NCBI GenBank assembly: GCA_900312665.1 | Contig: ONZQ02000012.1 | Span: forward strand, 514,907-578,906 | Length of the DNA stretch: 64,000 bases | Reading direction: 5' to 3' | Source of the DNA: Cephalotrichum gorgonifer | Lineage: Eukaryota > Ascomycota > Sordariomycetes > Microascales > Microascaceae | Shown: positions 1 to 10,436 of the stretch, piece by piece | Numbering within the stretch: position 1 is the stretch's first letter | How the letters are laid out: each line of letters opens with the position of its first letter | Notes under the pieces: model-generated | What the model saw: only the letters and a program-made list of their open reading frames with translations | Told to the model about the DNA's origin: nothing | Databases searched by the model: none | Position numbers and translations under genes: made by a program

Positions 1-1547
1 AGGGAGGGGGGATTCTGCCAGGAAGTCGCGCCTGCAGGCTGGCTTACACCGCCGCTCGCCTTTCGGAGATGGCTACCCTCTTCGCTCCTAGCGCCGATGT
101 TATTAGGAGAAGAAGGATTCGTTCGACGGGGTTAAGAAGCGATTGTCTAGAGGTGTGTGTAGCATTTCTGCGCACTCCAATCTTCGATGAAGCTTCATTG
201 TTGGGTTGTTTTCACATAGTGGTCGTGGGTCGTTCGAGAGTAGCTAGGGCTTAAGGATCGTGGATGGCGATTAATAGTTGTGCTAGACCGTCTTTTGAGA
301 TCACAAGCACAAGATTGTGGTATCATTTTGATAGAACGTGAAGTGACAATATTCGGGAACGTGCGAAGGTATGCGGAGGCTGATTGTCAGATGAGACAGA
401 CCTCTTGACGCGAGAAGCAGCTGACAGGTCGAAGCTGGAACATGTGTTGTCTTGATTGGCTCCGAGGGAAGGGCCCAAGACGTCAACTTTCTTCCATGGC
501 GCCTTCTCTCGAAGAGACGTAGAATTCAATACAAGCACCAGAATCAGGAACTCGGCACTCATGGCTTGCTAGCAAAGTACAAGTACGCGCAAGTAGAGCG
601 CTCAGTTCACTGGGCGTCCCGCCTGCTCGTAGACTGCCACTAACAGGACCTGGACCTGGCCGATCTGGACTAATACTGCTGGCTCCTCCCTTCTGAAACC
701 CGCCCCTGCCTATCCATATACTCCTCGACATCCGCGGCGGTCGGGAAATACTCTTTGCGCCTATCAGTGAAACGGAGATTTGGCCCAGGAGCTCGTTCCC
801 ATTTTTTTTGTTGATCCAAATTCCCCTTGTTGAGACTGGCCGGCCGGAAGGAACTCAAGCAAATCTAAAATCCAAAGTACGCAGCAAATATAGCGTCGAG
901 CATTCTGCGTAATAATACTACTTCCAACTCCTCGTGTGGTCGATGTTTTCGGGACCACGTGTGGCAAATCCGAAGTGGGGGTTCGTCGATGGAAACTCAT
1001 GTCTGCTCAAATTCACGGACAGAAGCATGTACCTGTACCAAGCAGGTTGTCGCCACGAGCGAGCTAAACGCCGAACGCCCTCACAACCTACTGGAAAGCG
1101 CGCTGTTCGAATAACCCATGAATGTTTCGTTCGCCCCGCCCCGCTCTGCCCCACCACTGACCCCCAAAATGTCTTTTCCATCCTCGTCATCGAAGCCGAG
1201 ACGGTTTCAGCAGCCCGCCGAAGCCCCACCCCCGAAAGGCGGCGAACCAATCCCCATATACTTTTGAACTTCTTCGTCATCACAGTTGTAGCCCGCCACG
1301 TTCTTGAACCTTTGCGATCGTTCTCTCACACCGACGGTAACGCGCTCCTTGCTCTTGCCAATAGCAACTTGTTCAAACCTTTTTTCCCACACTCATTCGT
1401 CTACCCTCCCTCCCCCACCACGACCAAGCTTGCTTCGCCCGCGAACGAACCTGGCGCTCCGCCGTTATCGGTGACCGTCCTTCCTCCTCCTCCACCTCCT
1501 CGTCGCCTCGACTCCTACCAGCAAACCCCCACACAACCCCGCCCACC
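1..1547. other. Upstream region of the oxysterol-binding protein gene, no gene seen
   Basis: No reading frame here resembles a known protein. The longest open frame (about 934-1572, +) is proline-rich and arises from CT-rich sequence. The last 150 bases before the oxysterol-binding protein start are strongly pyrimidine-rich with CCT and CCA runs, typical of a fungal promoter and 5' leader. I read the stretch as intergenic DNA plus promoter. Confidence 0.5.
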
Positions 1548-1587
1548 ATGGCGACGACGGGTGCTGCTGTAGAGAACCCCCCCCGAG

Positions 1588-3368
1588 ATGCCCGAGGAGA
1601 ACCCTAGCGACGGCTCCAAATTCAAGACCTTCATCACCATCCTGAAGAAGTGAGTTATACCCTCAGCGCCTGAGCGGGATCACCTAGCCTAGCAATACCT
1701 GTGCGCGCCTTCGGGTGGCGGCCTCGCCAGAACAAAACACCGCAGTCCCCCCCCCCTTCGCTTCCCTATGACAACCGCCTCCGCCTTCTCGTGCTGACCA
1801 CCGTACCAAGGTTCATCGGCGTCGCGGACCTTGCCAGCGTACGCTTCTCCCTCCCCTCGCAGCTCCTCGAACCCACCCCCAACCTCGAGTACTGGAACTA
1901 CCTCGATGTCCCCAACGCCTTCGTCGCCATCGGCACGGCCGATGAGCCCCTCGACCGAATGCTCGAGGTGCTGCGCTTCTGGTTCACCAAGGACCTGAAG
2001 TACATAAAAGGGAAGCCCTGCAAGCCATACAACTCCTGCCTGGGTGAGTTCTTCAGGGTATGTTCCATCCCACCCTTCTCTCTCTCTCTACACACACCGG
2101 ATATGGGGCGCAGAAAGGGGTGAAACGAAACGAACCACTGACCCGTGAACCCCGGAACAGTGCAACTGGGAGACGGAAAACAACGCCCCGCCCATCTGCA
2201 CCGGCTCCCTCGCGGGCTCCTCCAGCAGCAGCTCCAGCGTAAAGTCCGTCAAGAGCGCCTCCGCCTCCGCCGCTGTCAACGGCAATGCCAACGCCTCCAC
2301 CCCCTCCCTCACCGTACCCCAGCACCCCGCCACCCCGCGGCCGGAGCACCTCGTCCGCGTCTCCTACCTCACCGAGCAGACCTCCCACCACCCCCCCGTC
2401 AGCGCCTTCCACGTCAGCTGCCCCGAGCGGGGTCTCACCGCCCGCGGCTTCGATCAGATCACCGCCAAGTTCACCGGCACCACCATCAAGGTCTCCCCCG
2501 GCGAGCATAACATGGGCATCTTCATCACCCTCGACCGCCGCGACGGCGAGACGTACCAGCTCACCCACCCCGCCGCCCACCTCGGCGGCTTCTTAAGGGG
2601 GAACCTGAACATATCCGTGTCCGAGGTCGCCTACGTGACGTGCCCGCAGACGAAGCTGAAGGCCATCCTGAGCTACGTGGAGGAGGGGTGGCTAGGAAAC
2701 AGGACGAATAAAGTCGAGGGGGTGATATTCCGCTATGACCCGGAGAACGACTATAAGACGCGCATCAGGGACGTCCCGGACGAGGACGTGCTCGCGCGGC
2801 TTTCGGGGCCTTGGAAGGAGAAGATTGTGTTGACCCTGGGACCCAAGCCGGTCGTACGTATTCTCCCAGCTTCCCCACCCGGCGCTGTCCCCTCTTCCCA
2901 TCCCCCCCTTTCCCCTTTTTGTAGTTACAACGACTCTGATACTAACATTATCACTCCCCCTCCCCACAGGCATCTCACCCTGCAGAGGCCCAGTACACCG
3001 TAATCGACCTAGCCCCGCTGTCCGTGGCCCCCAAGGTGATCCCCCCGCGCGAGTCCCAGCTCCCCAACGAGTCCCTCACGATGTGGGCCGGCGTCACCGA
3101 CGCCATCCTCGCGAAGCAGTTCTCCAAGGCCACGACGGTGAAGATGGAACTCGAGGAGGCCCAGCGCGAGAAGGCGAGGGAGAGGGAGAAGGAGGGCGTT
3201 GAGTGGAAGCCCGCCTACTTCAGGAACGTGACGGGCAACGGCGGGAGGCCGGAGCTGACGGACGAGGGGAGGGAGGTGCTGAGGAGGGCGCAGGAAGGAA
3301 ACTGGGATATGAACGGGATAGGTGGGGCGGGCGAGGTGAGCAAGGTGGACAAGGAAGGAGAGGATTAG
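1588..3368 (+). CDS. Oxysterol-binding protein family (short ORP/Osh) lipid-transfer protein
   Basis: Lipid-exchange protein of the OSBP-related family, expected to move sterol or phospholipid between membranes in the cytosol. Four exons join as 1588-1649, 1811-2057, 2161-2853 and 2970-3368, giving 466 residues, similar to PH-less yeast Osh4-Osh7. The family signature reads EQTSHHPP (canonical EQVSHHPP) in exon 3, preceded by a serine/alanine-rich insert of about 50 residues. Exon 2 carries the lid and strand region ending in a CLGEFFR motif. Exon 4 ends in the charged helix with the conserved WKPAYF motif. No PH, ankyrin or FFAT segment is visible. The start is uncertain: the ATG at 1588 is in frame, but an ATG with better context (ACCATGG) at 1548 falls out of frame only because of an eight-C run at 1577-1584. 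The gene converges on the MAM33 gene. The family is certain; the subfamily (Osh4 or Osh6/7) is not. Confidence 0.93.
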
Positions 3369-3998
3369 CATTAAGGGGAGGAGGGTAGTCAGGCGAGTAG
3401 GCGTGGTTAGAATTTGCGGGAGTTAACGGGGTTAGAAGGTGGGATGGGGTTGTTGGGTGGCCCCTAGCTGTTGACTTTTTATATAACGGGCCATGTAATG
3501 CTTTTTTGTTTGCTTTTGTTTGTTGTCATGCTCTCCTCCCTACTCTATCCTTTCCCTTTGTTACCATGTTAGGAGGTCTTGTCATCAGGATGTTTGAACA
3601 GCCTGCCTTTCGGAGGAGGGACAAGATCGTCGTCTAACTGCAGACGATACCACTCGCTACGTTTAGAATAGAATATCCAAGTTCCTACGGGACCATTCCC
3701 TGACCTGCGCATGTGCCAGCCCATCCGAACCATCCCATGGAGAAGATCCGATGGTCGTATGAATTGAAACGTGTTTCGCGTCCATGTGAGATTAGATCTG
3801 GCTTTTCCCAAAGCCCCTATTTTATTCTATAATACAGTTCGAGTGAAGTTGGTAACAAAAAGTACAAATCAGCGGCAGGCAAGGCCTCATCCCGTGAACC
3901 ACTGCCGCTGCCCAGAAACATGTAATCCCACCGAATTCATACAGCCTGACAAGTCGTCACCTCCCCCCCCCAAATTCGTAAGTTCCCACTTTCATTTT
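3369..3998. other. Convergent intergenic region (3' ends)
   Basis: 630 bases between two convergent genes. It holds T-rich sequence after the oxysterol-binding protein stop (around 3475-3520), compatible with a 3' UTR and polyadenylation region. No gene is recognisable on either strand. Confidence 0.5.
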
Positions 3999-5034
3999 TT
4001 ACAAGTCAATGAAGTTCTTGACGTTCTTCAGCCACCGCTGGTACTCCTTCTGCTCCTTGTAGTCGACGTAGTCGGGGACGAACGCGCCCAGCGCCTCGCC
4101 GACGCCCCTCTCCTCGAGGAACTGCTCCAGCAGGACCTGGAGGTCCTCGTCGAGGGTCGCGAAGCTGGGGCCGGGGTAGGCATCCACGCGGGCGTGGGAG
4201 GCCTCGGGAGACGAGGCGAAGGCCTGGGCGGCGTCGGCGTAGAAGTGGACGTTGTCGATGATGACGGCACCCTCCTGCGCGGTGCACTCAATCGAGATGG
4301 CGCCGGGGCCCTTGGAGGGCTTCTCGACGACGACGGTGAGGTGGGTGGGGGTCGAGTTGAACTCGTCCTCCTCGCCCTCGAGCTCCTCCTCCGCGCGGGC
4401 GTTCTGCTGCTGGACCTCCGCGGGCTCGGCGTCGTCGAAGGCCTGGTCCTCCTCGGCCAGCTCCTCGTCTTGGTAGGGGAGTTCGGTTACGGAGAAGGAG
4501 ACGGTGATCCTGTGAGAGGGGTGTGCCGCGGTTAGCATTCTGTTTCCACTTGCTCCTTACTATCCAGTTCGATGCCCTTCTTTGAAACGGGGGGTTGCTA
4601 ACGGTATGGATAGGCGAGCCCAAGCCCAAACCCCATGAAACGAAGAGGAAGAAAAAGCAAGGCAGAAAGGGGGGGGGAAGAGGGGAAAGAAAAACTCACT
4701 TCTCGCTTCCAAAGTTCCTCACAAGCCTAACCTCCTCCTTACCCTCGATATCGATAACCTCGAAGTTGCCCTGGTCGATGAAGTCCCTGATGCTCGCGGG
4801 CATCTGCTCCTCCTTCGAGACCTCCTCCTCGAACTCAATCTCGCTCGCCAGCTTCGCCGACAGCTCCGAGTCGACCGACTCGGCGCGGAGCACGCGCGCC
4901 GTGGAGAACGCGCTCGCGGCGCGGAGGGTCACGGGCGCCACCTTGACGAAGGTCTGGCGCGCGAGGAGGGGGGAGGCGGCCGAGAGGCGCGCGACGCGAG
5001 GGGCGGCGCGCGCGAGGTTCCGGAGGGAGAGCAT
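3999..5034 (-). CDS. MAM33: Mitochondrial acidic matrix protein of the MAM33/p32 family
   Basis: Homologue of the p32/gC1qR family, a doughnut-shaped acidic trimer of the mitochondrial matrix linked to oxidative phosphorylation and mitochondrial translation. Two exons, 5034-4700 and 4509-3999, give 281 residues, close to yeast Mam33 (266). The first 45 residues are arginine- and alanine-rich without acidic residues, a clear matrix-targeting presequence. Residues after the presequence include a conserved FEVIDIEG-type strand. The middle is very acidic (Glu/Asp runs in exon 2). The C-terminal third holds the family helices ending in YQRWLKNVKNFIDL. The intron (4699-4510) has GTGAGT and CACAG ends. 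Start is the first ATG, with the presequence directly behind it. Confidence 0.93.
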
Positions 5035-6350
5035 CGTTGCTTTTATGTGGGTATATGGGGTTTGGGTTTTAAGAGGGTATTAATATGGACTGAGGGTCCT
5101 AATGAAGAAATGAGTCGTGATGAAGTAGTATGGTACAGAGATTGGGAGGGAGAATTGCTGAGTCGGAGAGATCGTGAATCAACAGCCAGCTTGAGCTCCC
5201 AAAAAATTTCCTCCACATCACATCAGGTCAACAGGGGGTCTTAGATGCTGACTCAGCCTACATTTTCACCCTTAAACCCACCCCTACACAGAAACTCGTA
5301 TGGTTCTTGGCGGCGGGTGGGTCCACCTGCCAGGCCGGCTGTGTTCGTGATGCTACTAGTAGCCTTGACAGCAGGCTTCAAATTCCCTTCAAGGTTCTAT
5401 CAAACAAGCCATCACGCGTGTCAGAGTTGAAAATGCAGCGAGGTTTGGGGGGACCAAATCACAGGATGTGTGGCTCCCGTTCACACCTAAGCACACACCC
5501 AGCGCCTCGCCTCGCCCGAAGTTGCTCCCTCTCCCGAAGCTCCACTCCCTTCACTTCTGTTAAATCGAGTCGAACCCCCCATAGCACCCCGCTAAACACC
5601 CCCAGCGAACACCTAACTAGCTGAATACCTCACCAGGCTCCAAACGCACGGCTAGAGTACTAGAATAAGTGGGGCAAATTCGGGAGAGAATCGACAGATA
5701 AGTATGTATAATAAGTATGCGCTGAACACCGACAGCGCAATTGAGACGGCGCATTACCTTTAGGCGTGGTATTCCATTGCTAACCGTGTGTACCCATTTT
5801 ATCTCCAACTTTCCTTTATAGCAGTTGGCGTTTTAATCAAGCAGAGGAGAAATATGACCCAGCTGTTAGAAGACGGATCGACTGATGCCACACCACCGGG
5901 TTACCACCCTGGTCAGGGCGGCATATGACCGTGTTCCGAGTACATTGTTAACAGAGATATTATGGGGAAATTCGAAAACAGCATTCCTAACAATGGCACA
6001 CACCCATCACCCAAGTTCTAACCGCAGCCCGCAATGCGACCCAGCCTTCGCTGTCGTTGTCACACTGAAGCAACTCAGCCTGCGGCTAATAAAGACTGCA
6101 TATCACACCATTGGCTCCTTGGAGCAGAGGTCCTGATGCGGTATATCGTTAAGCGCCCGGAATGTTTCAGCTGCATGCTGGTGCACGCGTCACATTCGAG
6201 CCCTGTTGTCCCATCCTGGAGTGCGCGCTGCCGACCACAGACAGGGCTACGGAGCGGGGTGGTGGGCAAATAATACGTAGAAAGGCAGGATGAAAACCTG
6301 CAATCAATCCTAGTCTAACACTATCTTCCAAGTCTCCTACGTTGGCCGAC
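5035..6350. other. Intergenic region between MAM33 and the CorA-like gene
   Basis: 1.3 kb. The first few hundred bases are the MAM33 promoter on the minus strand. Open frames such as 5307-5624 show no recognisable protein and no consistent splice structure. I see no gene or RNA here. Confidence 0.4.
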
Positions 6351-7680
6351 ATGACTGCAATTTTGGGTCCCTGCTGTACAGAGCGGCCATTGCTCATATG
6401 GAGGAAAAGCGGGCGTCATGCCGCAGCAGCAGCCAGCGCCGCTATCTCTGACGAGGATAGCTGGCAGCGCCGAAAACTTTCTACTGCATTCTCCTGTGCT
6501 GGCGACATGGCAAATCTCACACCTGGGGCGGATGTAGTCATTTTGTAAGTGTCCTTTTTTGCCGCTTGTCCCCCCAATACTAACCTGGATAGGTTGGCGA
6601 GTGCAAACAGCATCCGTGAATGCATACCTTGTCGTCAGGCGTTTACAAGCACCTTTCAGATGCCAATGTTGTGGTGGGCAGAATACTGCCGGAATGCGAA
6701 CGGATACTTTGGCAGCACAGCTACAACAAACAGGGAGGGAAACCCCACAGGGATCAGTATGTATATCGCGATGCGAGAACAAAGGAAGACACACACTTTA
6801 CTAACAGTAATCAGATACCTGGACTCGTTTTCTCGTAAAACTGCTCCATGGTCCAGCTGAATATAAGTGGTACAAGATCAACATCTTCGTGCAGTGGCTC
6901 CCAACCTCCCAGCAGACGGTCATCCTCCTCTTCGATGCACCGTCTTCCCTGCAGAAACTCCTCCCCAGCCCGTTCCTCGACGGCCTGAGCCGCGACGACT
7001 TGGTTGACCCGTTCTGGATATACCCCCGCCTCATCGAGGAAGTCGTCCGTCACCAAGACGCGGCCGTATGGGCCGCTCGAACACAGGTGCGGACGGTAGA
7101 GAAGGCGAGGGCGCTAGTCGACCACCCCGGCCATGATTTTGCACAGCTGCACGACCTCGCTAGGCACATGATTCACATCTCGGAAACACTCGACGTCAGC
7201 GTGAAGACTATAAGCGGCATCTTGCGAGGACACCAAGCTTCCTCTATGAATACAACAGGCGTCACGCAGCCGCCACACCGAATTGCCTCGCAGGCCATCC
7301 ATGAGAGGCTCATATTCCTCGAAAATATGCTGGAAAACCTCCGGCACCGGTCTATTTCTAATAAGCAGCGCCTAGATAACGAGGTCCAGCTCGCCTTTCA
7401 CATGGTAACGCAGTATGATGCGACACTATCGCTCAAGTTAAACCAGTCGATGCAGTCCGATAGTAGCGCTATGAAGACCATCTCACTCCTTGGCCTGACT
7501 TTCCTCCCTGCTACCTTTATCTCGGCCATCTTTAGTATGTCGTTCTTCACAAACGATGCAGAGGCAGGTTGGACCATGTCGAGCCGTATCTGGATATACT
7601 GGGCCTTTGCTATCCCGGTAACGCTGTTGACGACGGGGCTGTGGTTCTCCTTTCAACGAGGGTGGCTTGGGAGTAGGTAA
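6351..7680 (+). CDS. CorA-like divalent metal transporter family protein
   Basis: Member of the fungal CorA-like Mg2+ transporter superfamily. Three exons, 6351-6544, 6593-6756 and 6815-7680, give 407 residues. Both introns are short (48 and 58 nt) with GTAAGT/ATAG and GTATGT/TCAG ends and CTAAC branch sites. Exon 2 encodes a motif of the type ..WWAEYCRNANGYFG, and exon 3 continues with WYKINIFVQWL, both typical of the N-terminal soluble region of this fungal family. The C terminus has two hydrophobic helices (genomic about 7485-7545 and 7590-7650). The pore-loop GMN signature of true CorA is absent; the first helix instead ends in SMSFF. The 5' end is the first in-frame ATG after a stop at 6312 and is less certain. 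Transport activity is inferred from the fold only. The gene lies beside the PAQR and NLR genes in an accessory-looking block. Confidence 0.8.
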
Positions 7681-8362
7681 TGGGATAGATGTCCTATGTG
7701 CCAATGGCTATTTGGTTGTGGGGATGCTAACAGGCTGTTTCGGTTTCTCTAATGCTTGATGTCAGTAACCTGGATATTCGCCTAATTCCCCGGCCCCTGT
7801 ACATCGATCTGTCTGCCACTGTAGAGAAGGAAGAATTGTCATAGTGCTCTTGGTGGTGTTGGTTTATCCTCACAGGTTCTGTGTCTGATTCCAGAGCGCG
7901 TAGTCGGAAATGCTCACCCCCGGGACGTCATCCGCAAACTGCTCCTGGTCCACCCGGAAGCCTCAGTTAAAAAGGGTATGGACTGCCTAGTTGATTGTCG
8001 GAACGGTAATCAATAGATACATAATCTTTTGGTCCACAGGATTGGGGGGAGGGTGGTTTAGGAAGGAACCGTAACACTAGTAGGAACATGCATTTTGAAC
8101 CCCGTTGGTACACAAAGTATATATATAGAGCTTAACATTGTCTTTATTTACCTGAAGATGAAGATAATTCCTCATATAGCTCTGTTGGTTAAGCAAACCT
8201 TTGGTTGGCTGTAATATGTCTAGGAAAACAATGTATAATGAAGTGTTTCATAAGCAATAGTGTACCATCTTGTCTTGTAATCATTACGAACCCTATGCAA
8301 TTGATACAACTGATGCCGCCCAGCATCCAGCCAGGCTAGTCTAGTCTCATCTTATCTAATCC
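7681..8362. other. Convergent intergenic region
   Basis: About 680 bases between the CorA-like gene (+) and the PAQR gene (-), rather AT-rich around 8080-8290. It is compatible with the two 3' UTRs. No coding frame or RNA gene is recognisable. Confidence 0.45.
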
Positions 8363-9466
8363 TCAGCCCAAGCACTGCAGGCTGTTCTTGAAGATCCAAT
8401 CGTATACACTAAGAAGGCCCCAGACATGGATTGCGGAACTGAGTACAACGAAAAGGTGAAAGATCTGGTGCGATGCTCCCCAGATGTCGAATCTCTCCGG
8501 AGTCCAGGATTCGGGGAAATGGGTCTAGAGCGGCCCGAATTAGCTCGGTCTAACAATCACCTTCCGTACTCCGCTGTGTCGGTACATTCACTCTCGCCCA
8601 ACTCACCGCATAGAAGGTCACTCCAATAATGAGTGCCAGGCCCTCGATCAAGTAGTAGCCCAGGCCCGCTTGCTGGTTCAACTGAGCGTATGGATAGATA
8701 GATGCAGCATGAATGATAGGCAACAATCCTGAGAGGCCCATAGCAACGAACGTGGAGATGCGAAGTACCCTCCATCGGCTGCTCTGAAAGCGACGGTTCA
8801 CGACGATGATGGCAGATAGGAGCCCCAATACACCAGTCTAAGGATAGACCCCGTGGCTCTTAGCCCAAGGCGTTTCATCGGAGCTTAGGAAGAAAAGGGG
8901 GGGAAAGAGGAACTTACCATGGTCCAGTAGAGTTTCTGCAGGCCGGGCCTGCAGTAGAATGTGACATAGACTCCTGAAACGAACGACCCGGTAGTCTGTA
9001 GAATGATAGCTGCATAGTCCAAGCGGCTCCAGAGGCCCGAATAGGACTCCGAATGGCAATGTAGGGTGTGATAGATGGATGAGATTCCGAAGCAAAGGAC
9101 GGAGGTGGTCAAGTAGATGTGTATTGCTAGCCGGTCTGCCAGGGATGCAGTTGGGTAGCGGTCATAGAAATACAGATGAAGGAAGCAGTTGCCGGCGACA
9201 GCGATTGCGGCTGGTATCAGGTGAGAGTAAATGTTGACAGTCTCGTTATGAAGAAATCCCAAACTGCCGATGGACAGTCTGACCGACCCGTTGATGGGAC
9301 GATAGCCGGTGCGGAGGAAGGAGTTGTGTGCATACCATGATGGCACCTCACTCGCTACCAGCAGTTGACGTTTGGTCTTCGGTTGCTTGGCAGCTGGGCG
9401 CTCCGGAGGTGGCCCACGGTCTCCCCCGCTACGGGAAGCGGGCGACAAGCGCTGGTAGAGAGCCAT
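8363..9466 (-). CDS. PAQR/haemolysin-III family seven-helix receptor (Izh/adiponectin-receptor-like)
   Basis: Integral membrane protein of the progestin and adipoQ receptor family; yeast relatives (Izh proteins) affect zinc and sterol homeostasis and the fold is a zinc-dependent ceramidase-like hydrolase. Three exons, 9466-8918, 8837-8607 and 8524-8363, give 313 residues. After a 50-residue basic, proline-rich N terminus comes the typical SIGSLGFLHNETVNIYSHL segment leading into helix 1. The zinc-site histidines are visible in the SIYHTLHCHS motif at the end of helix 2 and in the SHQIFH motif before the last helix. The family motif FDIWGASHQIFH lies in exon 3. Both introns have clean GTAAGT/GTGAGT donors. 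The promoter side is an extreme polypurine tract (polypyrimidine on the coding strand). Confidence 0.92.
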
Positions 9467-10436
9467 AAGTAGGGAAATTGAGGGTGAAAACTCAATAATA
9501 GTAGCGGCTGTAAAGGGGAGGAGGTGCAAAGGAAGGGAGGGGGGAGAAGGGAGGGAACGGGAAAAGGGGGGGGGGGGGGTAGAATGGAGAAGGGAGGGAG
9601 AGGAAAGGGAAGAGAAGGGGAGAGAAGGGGAGAGGAGGGGGGAAGGGGCCGGGGGGGGGGGGTATGAAGGCAGAAATAACGCCTCGAAGACAGAGATTGA
9701 AAGAATGCACAGCCTACCCTGTTGGCTCGATCAACAACAGTCGCTCTGGCACAAATGTGAGTGTTTGTGTCAAGCTCCAACCGGGAGAATACGCCATATG
9801 TGATAGAGGATGCGTCTTGCATGGGAGTACAAAAAATGAGGTGCGGTCCGTCCCCTGCCGCTTGCCGCCGTCTGCTTACTATCTATTTTTACTCGTAGTG
9901 TTAGTGGTCCAATCTCCGCCAGTCACACTCGCACAAGCAAGCCGGTGTGGTCGCACAAGGCTGTAGTTATTTAGCCAACTCCAGCGGAGGGGGGGAAGGG
10001 GGTAAAGTATGCACTTAATGTGACGAATATGCGTCTTGCAGGAAGGGAAATATCAGGGGTCGTCCTCAGATAATATTATTATCGGGTGGATCTCAAGAGC
10101 CGTTGGATGAGCCGGCCCCACACCATTTACCGTCCCCGGGCTACAGTGACCAGATTCGGAACATGTCTAAAATACTCCGTGTAATAGGTCCAATGTTGCG
10201 ACTGAAATGGGGCGCAGGAGGGCACCACCATGTCCGGCAGGCGCAGTTCCCAGGGTTTTTCGTGTTTAACCCCGTGTTAGATACTTGTAGACCCATTTCC
10301 TCTCGCTCTTCTACCATCTTTCCCTGACTCACTAAGAAGCGTGATCTTGCTAGGTCGCGTAGATTTCTCCGCCCTTGTACTGCTGCCAATCAATGCCCCG
10401 GCATACTCATAGGTGCCCGACCCACATCGCTCAGAA
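9467..10436. other. Divergent intergenic region between PAQR and NLR genes
   Basis: 970 bases between divergently transcribed genes, containing the polypurine tract and then ordinary mixed sequence. A 100-codon open frame at 9664-9966 (+) has no family resemblance and I do not call it. This should contain both promoters, but I see no clear TATA box. Confidence 0.4.
9511..9660. repeat. Polypurine low-complexity tract with G homopolymers
   Basis: About 150 bases almost entirely G and A on the plus strand, including two runs of more than ten G. On the minus strand it is a CT-rich tract immediately upstream of the PAQR start (9466), so it may be part of its promoter or leader. Confidence 0.85.

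Noticed and set aside
934..1572. 212-codon open frame upstream of the oxysterol-binding protein
   Set aside because: Pro/Arg/Thr-rich translation of CT-rich promoter DNA, no motif, and it ends inside the leader of the real gene.
3771..4535. 254-codon plus-strand open frame over MAM33
   Set aside because: Mirror of the acidic MAM33 coding strand (runs of Val, Leu and Gly); no motif of its own.
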